Position numbers and translations under genes: made by a program. This document shows, piece by piece, positions 7,795 through 16,540 of a stretch of 31,750 bases of DNA; the stretch's first letter is position 1, and each line of letters opens with the position of its first letter. Under the pieces are notes generated by a model. That model saw only the letters and a program-made list of their open reading frames with translations. It searched no databases and was not told where the DNA came from. The stretch is from JBGTBQ01 sp041749275 (GTDB lineage: Bacteria > Acidobacteriota > Blastocatellia > Pyrinomonadales > Pyrinomonadaceae): NCBI GenBank assembly GCA_041749275.1, contig JBGTBQ010000385.1, forward strand, positions 1 to 31,750, in the 5' to 3' direction.

Positions 7795-8916
7795 TTAGCC
7801 GACGCGGCGCGGGCGAGTCGCCGACTCCGCGCGGCGCTCGGCCTCGCTCTTCCTGTCCCGCCCACCAACGTTACTCTGCCCCCCCTTACGCGCCTTGTCG
7901 CTCTTCTTCGTCGCCTCTCGCGCCGCCGGTCGCGGCTGGCTCGCTTCGCCGGCGCTTGCCGCCGCGGGGGCTTCGGCGGGCGCATCGAGGTCAGGACTTT
8001 CCGCTGTAACGTGTGCGCTCGCGCCCGTGCCGACGACGGCGCGCTTGCCCTGCGACACGTCAATGTAGGTGACGAACGGGCCGCGCGCCGTTCCGCGCTG
8101 CGCGTCGAGGACTTCGAGCGCTTGGCGGAATCGCTTGGCGTAGTCTTCCTTCCCGAGACGAACTTCGACGTGTGCGTCCACGCCCGCGAGTTGTACGCGC
8201 ACGTCGCGCAGGTCGTCGAGGTTGATCTCGCTCACGCGGCGGCTCAGGCTCGCCGTCCGCCACTCGCGACCGAGTTCGGTTGCCACGCGGACGCGCTCCC
8301 GGTTCTGCTCGCGCGCCACATCACTCCGGCCCTCGTCAAGACCGCGCATAAAGAACTCACCATCTCCGGGCGACGCCGCGCCGAGCACGACGCCCTCGTC
8401 GTCAACCCACACGAGGCGACCTTGCGAAGTGCGCGCGATGATGACGGGTGCGCGCTCCGTGACGCGCACGCGCACGCCCGCGGGCAGCACGCGCGAGACG
8501 ACCGCCGAACGCACCCACGGCAGCCGCTCGATCTCCGCACTGATCGCTTCGAGATTCGCGCGCCACACGCCCGTCCGACCGGCGATGCCCGTGACGACCT
8601 CCTTGATCTCTTCGCGCGACGCGCGCGTGTTGCCTTCCACGTCCACCGTCTTCACCTGAAAGAACGAAGCCGACGCGGCGGTGCGGTAGCCGTAAAAGGC
8701 GAGCACGCCGACCGTGATCGCAAGCATCAGTTTCGCCAAAACCGGCGCGTAGCGAAGCGCGGACTTCCACGAAAACACTTTCTGGCGCGGAGCCGCGGAA
8801 GACGTAGAGCGCCCGCGACGTGGAGCCGGGCGCTGCGCCGCGACCGACGACGCGCCGCTCTTCCCCGCCGCCGCGCGGCTGCGTCCCGCGCTCTGTGGAA
8901 TCACTTGTGCTCTCAC
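7795..8916 (-). CDS. ftsQ: Cell division protein FtsQ (POTRA domain)
   Basis: FtsQ is a bitopic inner-membrane protein that links early and late division proteins through its periplasmic part. The 373-residue sequence has a basic Ala/Ser/Arg-rich cytoplasmic arm (1-50), a transmembrane helix at about 58-78, a POTRA domain beginning FFQVKTVDVEGNTRASREEI (about 86-105), and the FtsQ beta domain with LPWVRSAVVSRVLPAGVRV and VRVTERAPV. The start is a GTG overlapping the murB stop (GTGA), preceded by AGGAG, so translation is probably coupled. The last 75 residues are an Ala/Pro then Lys/Arg-rich tail of low complexity, not typical of FtsQ. ddl, which often precedes ftsQ, is not here. Confidence 0.93.
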   Translation of the reverse strand: MRAQVIPQSAGRSRAAAGKSGASSVAAQRPAPRRGRSTSSAAPRQKVFSWKSALRYAPVLAKLMLAITVGVLAFYGYRTAASASFFQVKTVDVEGNTRASREEIKEVVTGIAGRTGVWRANLEAISAEIERLPWVRSAVVSRVLPAGVRVRVTERAPVIIARTSQGRLVWVDDEGVVLGAASPGDGEFFMRGLDEGRSDVAREQNRERVRVATELGREWRTASLSRRVSEINLDDLRDVRVQLAGVDAHVEVRLGKEDYAKRFRQALEVLDAQRGTARGPFVTYIDVSQGKRAVVGTGASAHVTAESPDLDAPAEAPAAASAGEASQPRPAAREATKKSDKARKGGQSNVGGRDRKSEAERRAESATRPRRVG

Positions 8917-10013
8917 TGCTTCTCCTCGGAAGAAGTGGCCGTGGGCCGCGGGTCATGGGCCGAAGCTTCATTTTCGACAACACCCGACGCCTGACTCACA
9001 ACCGCAACTTCTTCATCCTCGTACCCTTCATCCTTAAACTCTCTGTCCGCGCCCCACAACTCGACTTCGTATTCAAGCTCGACGCCGTGCTCGCGCCGGA
9101 ACCGCTCGCGTATCTCTTCGGCGAGCGCGAGCGCGTCCGAGGCGCGCGCATTCTCGCCTTCGGTGACGATGAAGTTCGCATGGACGGGCGAGACGACGGC
9201 GCCGCCGCGTCGCTCGCCCTTCATCCCCATCTCGTCAATCATCTTGCCGGTGCTCAAGCCCGAACCCGGCGGGTTCTTGAAGAAGCACCCGGCGCTGCGC
9301 GCGCCGTGCGGCTGTGTGGCGAAACGTTTCTGCTTGGCCTCTTCCATGCGCGCCTTGATCTCGTCCGGCTCGTCGGGCCTGAGCGTGAGCGTGCAGCCGA
9401 GCAACAATTCACCTTCTTTGAATGACGTGTGGCGGTAGTTCCATTTCACCTCGCGCCCCGGCGCCTCGACGATGCGCCCGCCGCGCGCGACCCGCACGGA
9501 CTCGACGACCTCGCCGATTTCATGTCCGTAGGCGCCCGCGTTCATCCACAACGCGCCGCCGACGGTGCCGGGAATGCCGCCCAAACCTTCAATGCCCGAC
9601 AAGCCCTGCCGCGCCGCCTCGACGCACAGCCGAGGCAAAGAGAAGCCCGCGCTCACCGACACGCGCTCGCCATTGAAACGCGCCTCGCCTTTCACTTCGC
9701 GCATCGAGACGACGACGTAGCGATGCTCGCGGTCATCCGCCAAAACGTTACTGCCCGCGCCGAGCACGCGCCACGCGACGCCCGCTTCATCGAGCGCGCC
9801 CGCCACGCCCGCCGCCGCGCTTTCGGTCTCCGGCAATAACACCCAGTCAATCACCCCGCCGACGCGCAGACTCGTCAACTCCGCGAACCGCCGCCCGCGT
9901 TCCGCGCGCACGCCGAACCGCGCCGCGATCTCTTCCACGAGCGCGTCGCGTTTCGCAGTGTCGGCTGTGCTTTGTGTCTCAGTCATGCGAACCATTCGAG
10001 AGGCCGTCGTCAT
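8913..10013 (-). CDS. murB: UDP-N-acetylenolpyruvoylglucosamine reductase MurB
   Basis: MurB reduces the enolpyruvyl group of UDP-GlcNAc-enolpyruvate with NADPH and FAD to make UDP-MurNAc. FAD-binding motifs are TSLRVGGVIDWVL near the N-terminus, VLGAGSNVLADD, and GIPGTVGGALWMNAGAYG. The C-terminal substrate domain has ARSAGCFFKNPPGSGLS, where the residue that protonates the intermediate is Cys in place of the more common Ser, and VHANFIV with the final catalytic Glu in EGENA. The ATG at 10013 shares a base with the murC stop, so the two are translationally coupled; two later in-frame ATGs (MVRMTE) are possible alternatives. An acidic Glu/Ser-rich tail of about 45 residues follows the conserved fold. 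Confidence 0.95.
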   Translation of the reverse strand: MTTASRMVRMTETQSTADTAKRDALVEEIAARFGVRAERGRRFAELTSLRVGGVIDWVLLPETESAAAGVAGALDEAGVAWRVLGAGSNVLADDREHRYVVVSMREVKGEARFNGERVSVSAGFSLPRLCVEAARQGLSGIEGLGGIPGTVGGALWMNAGAYGHEIGEVVESVRVARGGRIVEAPGREVKWNYRHTSFKEGELLLGCTLTLRPDEPDEIKARMEEAKQKRFATQPHGARSAGCFFKNPPGSGLSTGKMIDEMGMKGERRGGAVVSPVHANFIVTEGENARASDALALAEEIRERFRREHGVELEYEVELWGADREFKDEGYEDEEVAVVSQASGVVENEASAHDPRPTATSSEEKQ

Positions 10014-11407
10014 CAACCCCGCGCCCTCTCTTTCAACAATTCCGGCAACTGTTCGCTCACGCGATAGACGTTGCCCGCGCCGAGCGTGATGACCATGTCG
10101 CCCTCGCCCACCTCTTCGAGCAGCGCCTTTGTCGCGTCCTCGACCGAGCCGACGTAGCGCGCGTCTTTGTGGCCGTAGCGTTTGACGGCCTCGACCAGCG
10201 TCTCGGCGGAAATGCCCTCGATAGCGTCTTCGCTCGCCGCGTAGATGTCCGTCACCATCAGCACGTCGGCGTTGTTGAACGAGCGCGCGAACTCGTCCAT
10301 CAAGTCCTGCGTCCGCGTGTAACGGTGCGGCTGAAAGAGAACGACCATGCGTCTTCCGGTCGTGCCGAGTTTCGCCGCGACGAGCGTCGCGCGAATTTCG
10401 GTCGGGTGATGGCCGTAGTCGTCCACGACGATGACGCCCGCCTCCTCGCCCTTGAACTGGAAGCGACGGTTGACGCCCGAAAATTTCGACAGCGCCGTCG
10501 AGATCGTCTCGAACGGCACTTCCAACTCAAGCCCGATGGTAATGGCCGCGAGCGCGTTATAGACGTTGTGCAGACCCGGCACGTGCAAACTCACTTCGCC
10601 GACGGTCTCACCGAGTTGCCGCACCTGAAAGGTCGAGCCGAACTGCTGGTTATAGCGCACCTCGCGCGCCGAGATGTCGGCCTGCGCGCTCAACCCATAT
10701 GTGATGCGGCGGCGGACGACTTCGGGAATGATCTCCTGCACGTGCGGGTCATCGAGACAGAGCACCGACGCGCCGTAGAACGGCACCTTGTTGACGAAAT
10801 CGGCAAAGCACTTCCGCACGTCCATCATGTCCGCGTAGTGATCCATGTGCTCGCGGTCAATATTGGTGACGACGGCGAAGGTCGGCGTCAGCATCAGAAA
10901 CGAGCGGTCGCTCTCGTCCGCCTCGACCACCATCAAATCGCTCTTCCCCAAACGCGCGTTCGATCCCATTGCGCCGACCACGCCGCCGACCACCACTGTC
11001 GGATCGAGGTCAGCGTGCGCCAGCACCGTGGCGATCATCGAGGTCGTCGTCGTCTTCCCGTGCGAACCGGCGACGGCGACCGTGTGCGGTTTGAGACGCA
11101 TCAACTCCGCCAGCATCTCGGCCCGCGCGATGACGGGAATCGCGTGCCGCCGCGCCTCGACCACCTCCGGGTTATCGTCGCGCACCGCCGCTGAACAGAC
11201 GACGACATGCGGCGCGTCGCCCATGTTCTCCGCCGCGTGTCCTTCAAAGACCTTCGCCCCCAACTTCTCTAGCCGCGCCGTCACGTCCGACCGCTTGAGG
11301 TCTGACCCCGACACGCGGAAGCCCAGATTCAACAGCACCTCGGCGATGCCCGACATGCCGATGCCGCCGATGCCGACGAAGTGGACGTGCTGGATGCGTC
11401 GAAACAT
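10013..11407 (-). CDS. murC: UDP-N-acetylmuramate-L-alanine ligase MurC
   Basis: MurC adds L-Ala to UDP-MurNAc with ATP, the first amino acid of the peptide stem. At 464 residues it has the usual length. The N-terminal Rossmann domain shows HFVGIGGIGMSGIAE (9-23), the ATP loop is GSHGKTTTT (114-122), the central domain has VVEADESDRSFL and NIDREHMDHY, and the C-terminal domain has VDDYGHHPTEI and FQPHRYTRT. All are diagnostic of MurC over the other Mur ligases. The ATG at 11407 was used. The stop overlaps murB. A 40-base gap filled with TCAGCTT-like repeats separates it from murG. Confidence 0.97.
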   Translation of the reverse strand: MFRRIQHVHFVGIGGIGMSGIAEVLLNLGFRVSGSDLKRSDVTARLEKLGAKVFEGHAAENMGDAPHVVVCSAAVRDDNPEVVEARRHAIPVIARAEMLAELMRLKPHTVAVAGSHGKTTTTSMIATVLAHADLDPTVVVGGVVGAMGSNARLGKSDLMVVEADESDRSFLMLTPTFAVVTNIDREHMDHYADMMDVRKCFADFVNKVPFYGASVLCLDDPHVQEIIPEVVRRRITYGLSAQADISAREVRYNQQFGSTFQVRQLGETVGEVSLHVPGLHNVYNALAAITIGLELEVPFETISTALSKFSGVNRRFQFKGEEAGVIVVDDYGHHPTEIRATLVAAKLGTTGRRMVVLFQPHRYTRTQDLMDEFARSFNNADVLMVTDIYAASEDAIEGISAETLVEAVKRYGHKDARYVGSVEDATKALLEEVGEGDMVITLGAGNVYRVSEQLPELLKERARG

Positions 11408-11414
11408 ATTTACG

Positions 11415-11492
11415 AGCAGTCAGCTTTCAGTTTTCAGCTTTCAGCAGTCAGCTTTTTGTTTTTGCTGAATGCAGAGTGCTGACCGTTGATAG
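11415..11492. repeat. Heptamer-type repeat at the murG-murC junction
   Basis: The stretch 11415-11458 is built of TCAGCTT-like heptamers (for example CAGTCAGCTTTCAGTTTTC). A weaker inverted counterpart (GCTGAATGCAGAGTGCTGA) lies at 11463-11482. The repeat covers the whole intergenic gap and the 3' end of murG. Confidence 0.65.
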
Positions 11493-12560
11493 CTTCTCCA
11501 TCAAATCAACCGTGGCCTGCGCCGCGTCGCCGCGTGCGAGTTTGCGGCTGGCTTCTCCCATTCGCGTTAGGCGCTCCGGGTCGGTGATGAGCGCCGCAAT
11601 CTCGCGGGCGAGCCGCTCGCCGTCAAGCTCCTCCTGCAAGATCATGCGGGCCGCGCCCGCCGATTGCATCGCCTCCGCGTTGCGCCGCTGTTCGAGTTGG
11701 CCGGGGAGCGGCGCCATCAGTGCGGCGCGTCCCGCGGCCATCAATTCAAAACTGGTCGTCGCGCCGGCGCGCGAGACGATGAGGTCTGCCGCGGCGAAGG
11801 CCGAGACCATGTCGTCTATGTACTCGCGCACGTCCGCGCTCTCTCCCCAGCCGGCGGCGCGATAGCCTTCGCGCACCTTTTCAAAGTCGAGCTTGCCGGT
11901 CTGGTGCGTGACGCGCAGCACCGCGCGGTGTTCGTCGAGGTGCGGGAGCGCCTCGACCATCGCTTCGTTGACGCGGCGCGCACCCTGCGAGCCGCCGAAG
12001 ATCAGAAGCGAGAAGCGCGCGGGGTCGCGCGGCTTCACCGGCACTTCAAAGAACTCGCGGCGAATGGGATTGCCGGTCACAACCGCCTTGCCATGAAAGT
12101 ATGGCAGCGCCGCCTCGAACGAGACCGCCGCCGCTTTCACGAAGCGCGCGAGCCTGCGGTTCGTAAAACCGGGTACGGCGTTCGACTCCATCACGAGCGT
12201 CGGGATTCGGATGAGCGCCGCCATCAACAGTACCGGCCCGGAAACATATCCGCCCGCGCCGACCACGATGTCGGGCCGAAACTCGCGGAGCAGCCGCCGC
12301 GCCGCCGCGAAACTTTTCGGCAGCACCGCGAGGCCGCGCAGACGCTCGCGGAGACCCATGTTGACCAGCCCCGTGCTTTCAATGAGCGAAAGTTCAAAAC
12401 CCGCCCGCGGCACCAATCTCGTCTCAAGACCCCGCGACGTGCCGACGAATCTCACGACCGATTCGGGGTCGCGGCGCATCACCTCTTTCGCCACCGCGAT
12501 GCCCGGATAGATGTGGCCGCCCGTCCCGCCGGCGGCGATGAGCACGCGCATCGCCGTCAT
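11448..12560 (-). CDS. murG: UDP-GlcNAc:lipid I GlcNAc transferase MurG
   Basis: MurG transfers GlcNAc to lipid I to make lipid II on the inner face of the cytoplasmic membrane. It is a GT-B (GT28) enzyme of 370 residues. Visible motifs are the N-terminal glycine loop AAGGTGGHIYPGIAVA, the acceptor-side loop VVGAGGYVSGPVL, and in the donor domain IFGGSQGARRVNEAM, ADLIVSRAGATTSFELMAAG and PLPGQLEQRRNAEAM. The frame stays open far upstream to 13340, but that is overlap with ftsW. The ATG at 12560 overlaps the ftsW stop (ATGA); a second ATG three codons later is also possible. The last ten or so residues (STLHSAKTKS) are encoded by the junction repeat. Confidence 0.96.
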   Translation of the reverse strand: MTAMRVLIAAGGTGGHIYPGIAVAKEVMRRDPESVVRFVGTSRGLETRLVPRAGFELSLIESTGLVNMGLRERLRGLAVLPKSFAAARRLLREFRPDIVVGAGGYVSGPVLLMAALIRIPTLVMESNAVPGFTNRRLARFVKAAAVSFEAALPYFHGKAVVTGNPIRREFFEVPVKPRDPARFSLLIFGGSQGARRVNEAMVEALPHLDEHRAVLRVTHQTGKLDFEKVREGYRAAGWGESADVREYIDDMVSAFAAADLIVSRAGATTSFELMAAGRAALMAPLPGQLEQRRNAEAMQSAGAARMILQEELDGERLAREIAALITDPERLTRMGEASRKLARGDAAQATVDLMEKLSTVSTLHSAKTKS

Positions 12561-13843
12561 CCCGTGCGCGGCGCCGGAGCCGTGAACCCTCCGCGTTGGG
12601 ACGCGGAGGCGGGGGGACGCGCGGAAGAGCGGACACTCGCCCCTGTCGAAATGGGCCGCTTCGGCGATGCCGCGCTCGCTGCACGCGAAACCGTCGCGTC
12701 CCCGCGTCCCCGCGTCTCCGCGCTCCAACCCCTCCGCGTTCCAACGTCGCCAACTCCGGCCTGCTGCGAAATGTTCAAGAGCACCCCGACCGCAAACAGC
12801 GTCGGCACGAGCGACGAGCCGCCGTAAGAGATGAACGGCAGCGGGATGCCCTTCGTCGGCACCATCGCCAGCACCACGCTCATGTTGAAAAGAGCCTGCG
12901 CGACAATACCCGTCACGATGCCCGTGCCGAGCAGCATCCCGAACCTGTCCGGCGCGTTCAAAGCCGCGCGCATCCCGCGCCACAGGAACAACCCAAACAA
13001 CGCGACGACGCCCAAACCGCCGAGCATCCCCAACTCTTCGCCCACCACCGCGAAGATGAAGTCCGAGTGCGCGAACGGCAGGAAGAACATCTTCTGCCTG
13101 CCTTCCGTAAAGCCCAGACCGTTCACCCCGCCCGACCCCACCGCGAGCAGCGACTGGATAATCTGATAGCCCGCGCCCTTCGGGTCGCTCCACGGGTCCA
13201 GAAAAATCGCCAGACGCTTCAAACGCCACGGCACGAATATCAACAGTCCCGCGAGTCCGACGAGCGCCGGCGCGGCGGCTATCGCCAAGTGTTTCAACCG
13301 CGCGCCCGCCGTGAACAGAATGGCGACCGCAATCACGCACAGCATCAACGCCGTCCCCAGATCAGGCTCCGCGACGATCAGCAGCGCGAGCGCGCCCGCG
13401 ACCAACACACACGGCACGAAAGTTCTTACGAATGAGCCTTCGTCACCCGCGCGCCGTTCGAGGAACCGCGCGAGAAAGATCGCCAGCGTGAGCTTCGCCA
13501 ACTCCGACGGCTGCACCGAGAAGCCCGCGAACCTGATCCAACGCCGCGCGCCGTTAATCGGCTGGAATGCGAAGACCGCGAACAGCAGCACGATTGTCAA
13601 AAACAACAATCCGTAGACGACCGCCTCGCTTCGCAACCAGCCGTAGTCGAACCGCGCCCCGACGAGCAACGCGCCAAGACCAATCAGCGTCCATAGCCCC
13701 TGCCGCGCGACGTAATGATGCTGTCCGTGGCCTTCGCCCACCGCGACCACCGCCGACGCGCTGTAGACCATAATCACGCCGAACAGCGCCAGCGCCACCG
13801 TCACCGCGAACAGCCACTCGTCTGGTTGTAACTTCCGAGCCAT
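12557..13843 (-). CDS. ftsW: Septal peptidoglycan polymerase FtsW (SEDS family)
   Basis: FtsW is a polytopic glycosyltransferase that polymerises lipid II at the septum together with FtsI. The sequence has about ten membrane segments. Family marks include MVYSASAVVA, the extracellular loop start NGARRWIRFAGFSVQPSELAK (read as NGARRWIRFAG and SVQPSELAK), AEPDLGTALML with the catalytic Asp, and GIPLPFISYGGSSL near the end. The frame is open to 13885, but the ATG at 13843 (MARKLQPDEW) gives the normal start; the bases upstream are repeat sequence and no strong ribosome-binding site is seen. After the last membrane helix there is a tail of about 65 residues, Arg/Ser/Ala/Pro-rich, that is mostly encoded by a GC-rich inverted repeat. 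Confidence 0.96.
   Translation of the reverse strand: MARKLQPDEWLFAVTVALALFGVIMVYSASAVVAVGEGHGQHHYVARQGLWTLIGLGALLVGARFDYGWLRSEAVVYGLLFLTIVLLFAVFAFQPINGARRWIRFAGFSVQPSELAKLTLAIFLARFLERRAGDEGSFVRTFVPCVLVAGALALLIVAEPDLGTALMLCVIAVAILFTAGARLKHLAIAAAPALVGLAGLLIFVPWRLKRLAIFLDPWSDPKGAGYQIIQSLLAVGSGGVNGLGFTEGRQKMFFLPFAHSDFIFAVVGEELGMLGGLGVVALFGLFLWRGMRAALNAPDRFGMLLGTGIVTGIVAQALFNMSVVLAMVPTKGIPLPFISYGGSSLVPTLFAVGVLLNISQQAGVGDVGTRRGWSAETRGRGDATVSRAASAASPKRPISTGASVRSSARPPASASQRGGFTAPAPRTG
12588..12747. repeat. GC-rich inverted repeat inside the 3' end of ftsW
   Basis: The left block (12590-12623) contains GGGACGCGGAGGCGG and GGGACGCGCGG. The right block (12693-12747) contains CGCGTCCCCGCGTCCCC and GTCTCCGCGCTCC. 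The blocks are reverse complements of one another with a few mismatches and are made of 8-9 base units. The unit ACGCGGAG is the same as in the repeat at 185-290. The element is translated in frame as the FtsW tail. Confidence 0.6.
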
Positions 13844-13850
13844 AAACTTC

Positions 13851-13932
13851 AACGATGAACGATGAACGATGAATGATGAATTCAATGAGCGTTCGCTTTT
13901 TCATTCATCATTCCGCATTCATCATTCATCAT
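13851..13932. repeat. GATGAAC/GATGAAT inverted repeat at the murD-ftsW junction
   Basis: The left arm is a tandem array of 7-base units (GATGAAC, GATGAAT) at 13851-13880. The right arm carries the reverse complement units (ATTCATC, GCATTCATCATTCATC) at 13900-13932. The whole could form a long hairpin. The element covers the intergenic gap, the bases upstream of ftsW, and the 3' end of murD. Confidence 0.75.
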
Positions 13933-15285
13933 TTTTCTCACCGCTTCCTTGAACACGCGCCCTCTGTGCTCGAAGCCGGTGAACATATCGAAGCTCGCGC
14001 ACGCGGGCGCGAGCAGTACGATGTCGCCGCGCCGCGCCGCCGCATGAGCGAGGCGGACGGCGTCGGCCATGTCCGTCGCGCGGACGGTCGGAGCGTAATT
14101 TTTCAACTCCTCCTCGATGCGGTCGGCGTCCTCGCCGATGAGGACGAGTTTGCCGACCTTCTCGCGCACCAGCGGCGCGAGCGGCGCGTAGGGCGCGTTT
14201 TTACCGCGACCGCCGAGGATGAGCACAATCCGGCCCGGCTCGTCCACGAGCGCTTCGAGGGCTTTCGCGGCGGCGTCCACGTTCGTCGCCTTCGAGTCGT
14301 TGTAGTAGGTCACGCCCTCCACTTCGGCGACGCGCTCCAGCCTATGTTCGACCGGCGTAAAGCGGCGCACCGTCTCGCGCATCGAGTCGGGCGAAGCGCC
14401 GCACGCGAGGCCCGCCGCGAGCGCCGCCAGCACGTTCTGGACGTTATGCAACCCCTTGAGCTGCATCTCATCGCGCGTCAAAAGCACGCGCTCGCCCGCG
14501 AAGGTGCGCGCCACCAACTCGCGCCCGTTGCGGAGGAACAAACCTTCCTCCAACTCGCGCTCGATGCTGAACATGACGACGTGCGCGCTCAAACCTTTCG
14601 CCCACGAAGCGACGATCTCATCATCCGCGTTGAGGATCGCCGCGTCGCCCGTCGTCTGGTTGCGGAAGATGCGATGCTTCGCCGCGCCGTAGTCCGCGAG
14701 GCTGTCGTAACGATCCATGTGGTCGGGCATCAAATTCAAAACGAGCGCGACCGTCGGGCGAAACTCCTTGATGGTTTCGAGTTGATAGCTCGACAGCTCG
14801 ACGACCGTCCACCCATCTTCGCGCGAACTCTCGACCAGCGAGATGAGCGGCGTGCCGATGTTCCCGCCAACCTGCACGGGGATGCCGGCCTCTTCGAGCA
14901 GCTTGCCGACGAGCGCCGTTGTCGTCGTCTTCCCGTTCGTGCCCGTGATGCCGACGACGCGCCCGCGCAGGTATCGCCACGCCAGCTCGATCTCGCCAAT
15001 CACCTCCGCGCCCGCGCGGTCGGCGTAGCGCGCCGGGATGCTCTTCGTCGGCACGCCCGGACTCAAGACCACTAACTCCACCTGATCGAGCAGCCACGAC
15101 GGCACGTCGCCGGTGAGCAATCCGACACCCTCGCCCTTCAAACGCAGCGCCTCGTTCGGCCAGTCAACGAACGGCTTGCGGTCGTTCAACGCGACGACCG
15201 CGCCCCGCGCCGCCAGAAAACGCGACGCCGCGATGCCGCTCCGGCCCGCGCCGATAATCAGGACTTTTTTGCCGTTGACATCCAT
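13882..15285 (-). CDS. murD: UDP-N-acetylmuramoylalanine-D-glutamate ligase MurD
   Basis: MurD adds D-Glu to UDP-MurNAc-L-Ala with ATP. The 467 residues show the N-terminal UDP-binding loop IIGAGRSGIAASRFL, the ATP loop GTNGKTTTT (115-123), LNLMPDHMDRYDS in the central domain, and YYNDSKATNVDAAAKAL with LILGGRGKNAPY in the C-terminal domain, all specific to MurD. The start ATG at 15285 precedes a typical first strand; no clear ribosome-binding site is seen. The last about 16 residues (KMMNDECGMMNEKANAH) are read from the GATGAAT repeat and are not part of the Mur ligase fold. Between murD and mraY lies a 95-base repeat-filled gap. Confidence 0.96.
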   Translation of the reverse strand: MDVNGKKVLIIGAGRSGIAASRFLAARGAVVALNDRKPFVDWPNEALRLKGEGVGLLTGDVPSWLLDQVELVVLSPGVPTKSIPARYADRAGAEVIGEIELAWRYLRGRVVGITGTNGKTTTTALVGKLLEEAGIPVQVGGNIGTPLISLVESSREDGWTVVELSSYQLETIKEFRPTVALVLNLMPDHMDRYDSLADYGAAKHRIFRNQTTGDAAILNADDEIVASWAKGLSAHVVMFSIERELEEGLFLRNGRELVARTFAGERVLLTRDEMQLKGLHNVQNVLAALAAGLACGASPDSMRETVRRFTPVEHRLERVAEVEGVTYYNDSKATNVDAAAKALEALVDEPGRIVLILGGRGKNAPYAPLAPLVREKVGKLVLIGEDADRIEEELKNYAPTVRATDMADAVRLAHAAARRGDIVLLAPACASFDMFTGFEHRGRVFKEAVRKMMNDECGMMNEKANAH

Positions 15286-15293
15286 TGCAATAA

Positions 15294-15376
15294 ACGATGA
15301 ACGCGGAATGATGAACGCGGAACGAAAGCTAGAATGTTTTTCAGTTCAGCGTTCAGCGTTCATACTTCAGCGTTCC
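15294..15376. repeat. GATGAACGCG/CAGCGTTC inverted repeat at the mraY-murD junction
   Basis: The left part (15294-15324) repeats GATGAACGCGGAA-type words. The right part (15341-15376) repeats CAGCGTT (TCAGCGTTCAGCGTTC). The two parts are partly complementary, so the mRNA can fold here. The element fills almost the whole intergenic gap upstream of murD and leaves murD without an evident Shine-Dalgarno sequence. Confidence 0.65.
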
Positions 15377-15380
15377 TTTC

Positions 15381-16535
15381 TCATCGTAGCTTCAAAGTTG
15401 AAAGACTCAACAGCGCGAAGAGAATCGCGATGATGAGAAAACGGAAAACTATCTTCGGCTCCTTCCAATCGAGCATCTCGAAGTGGTGGTGAAGCGGTGT
15501 CATCTTAAAGAGCCTGCGCCCCGTGCCTTGCGTCCGCTTCGTCAGCTTGAAGAAGCCAACCTGCAACGACACCGACAACGCCTCAAGCACGTAGACGCCG
15601 CCGATCAGAACGAGGATGAACTCCTGCTTCGTCAGCACGCCGATGGTGCCGATGGCTCCGCCGATGGCGAGACTGCCCACGTCACCCATAAAGACCTCGG
15701 CGGGCGGCGCGTTGAACCACAAGAACCCTAAGCTCGCCCCCACCATCGCCCCGCAAAAGACCGTCAACTCGCCGATGTCCCGCTGATGCTCCAGCCCGAC
15801 GTAGGCGGCCCAGCGCGCGTCGCCGCTGATGTAAGTGAACGCCGTCAGCGTCGCCATGGCGACCACCGTCACGCTGATCGCCAAACCGTCCAGCCCGTCC
15901 GTCAAATTCACCGCGTTCGAGAACCCGGTGAGGACGATGACGATAAACGGCAGGTAGAGCCACGGCCCGATCTCCGTGATGCGTGTGAGCGCCGTGTCCT
16001 TGAAGAACGGCAGGCTCAACCGCCACGTGTAGTCGCCATAGCCGTACTTGGTCAGCAGGAGCAGCGCCCCCCATACGAAGGCCGCGATTAAGAACTGCCC
16101 GACCAGCTTCTGCCGGCCCGTCAATCCGAGGCTCCGCTTCTTGGCGACCTTTGCGTAGTCGTCCAAGAAGCCGATGGCGGCAAAGAGCGTCGTGGCGATC
16201 AGGATGATCCATACGTACTCGCTCGACAGCCGCGCCCACAACAGCGTCGAGATCAACACCGAGCCGATGATGAGCACGCCCCCCATCGTCGGCGTGCCGC
16301 GTTTCGCCATGTGCGCCTGCGGCCCCTCCTCGCGTATCTGCTGCCCGACGTTCAAATTCCGCAGCGCCCGAATGACGCGCCCGCCGAAGACGAGCGAGAT
16401 AAGGAGCGCCGTGATCGTCGAGTAGGCCGTGCGAAACGTGACGTACTGGAAGACGTTTAGGGCCTTCACGAAGTACGACTCCGTCCCGCCCGCGAGGTTC
16501 CGGTAGAGCAATTCGTAAAAGATGTAGTAGATCAT
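15381..16535 (-). CDS. mraY: Phospho-MurNAc-pentapeptide translocase MraY
   Basis: MraY moves phospho-MurNAc-pentapeptide from UDP to undecaprenyl phosphate, making lipid I in the inner membrane. The 384-residue protein is polytopic with about ten helices. Hallmarks are KRGTPTMGGVLII, the aspartate pair in IGFLDDYAKV, the NAVNLTDGLDGLA motif, FMGDVGSLAIGGAIG and the histidine cluster TPLHHHFEM near the C-terminus. The first ATG at 16535 gives the usual N-terminus (MIYYIFYELLY). The gap to murF (16536-16607) is repeat sequence. Its position between murF and murD is standard for dcw clusters. Confidence 0.97.
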   Translation of the reverse strand: MIYYIFYELLYRNLAGGTESYFVKALNVFQYVTFRTAYSTITALLISLVFGGRVIRALRNLNVGQQIREEGPQAHMAKRGTPTMGGVLIIGSVLISTLLWARLSSEYVWIILIATTLFAAIGFLDDYAKVAKKRSLGLTGRQKLVGQFLIAAFVWGALLLLTKYGYGDYTWRLSLPFFKDTALTRITEIGPWLYLPFIVIVLTGFSNAVNLTDGLDGLAISVTVVAMATLTAFTYISGDARWAAYVGLEHQRDIGELTVFCGAMVGASLGFLWFNAPPAEVFMGDVGSLAIGGAIGTIGVLTKQEFILVLIGGVYVLEALSVSLQVGFFKLTKRTQGTGRRLFKMTPLHHHFEMLDWKEPKIVFRFLIIAILFALLSLSTLKLR

Positions 16536-16540
16536 CTTTT

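Noticed and set aside
12561..13340. 780-base open extension upstream of murG in the same frame
   Set aside because: It overlaps ftsW completely and does not resemble any domain; the MurG fold starts at the ATG near 12560.
13851..13932. CRISPR-like appearance of short direct repeats at dcw junctions
   Set aside because: Units are 7-9 bases without spacers of constant length, and each array is followed by its inverted copy; no cas genes are near.
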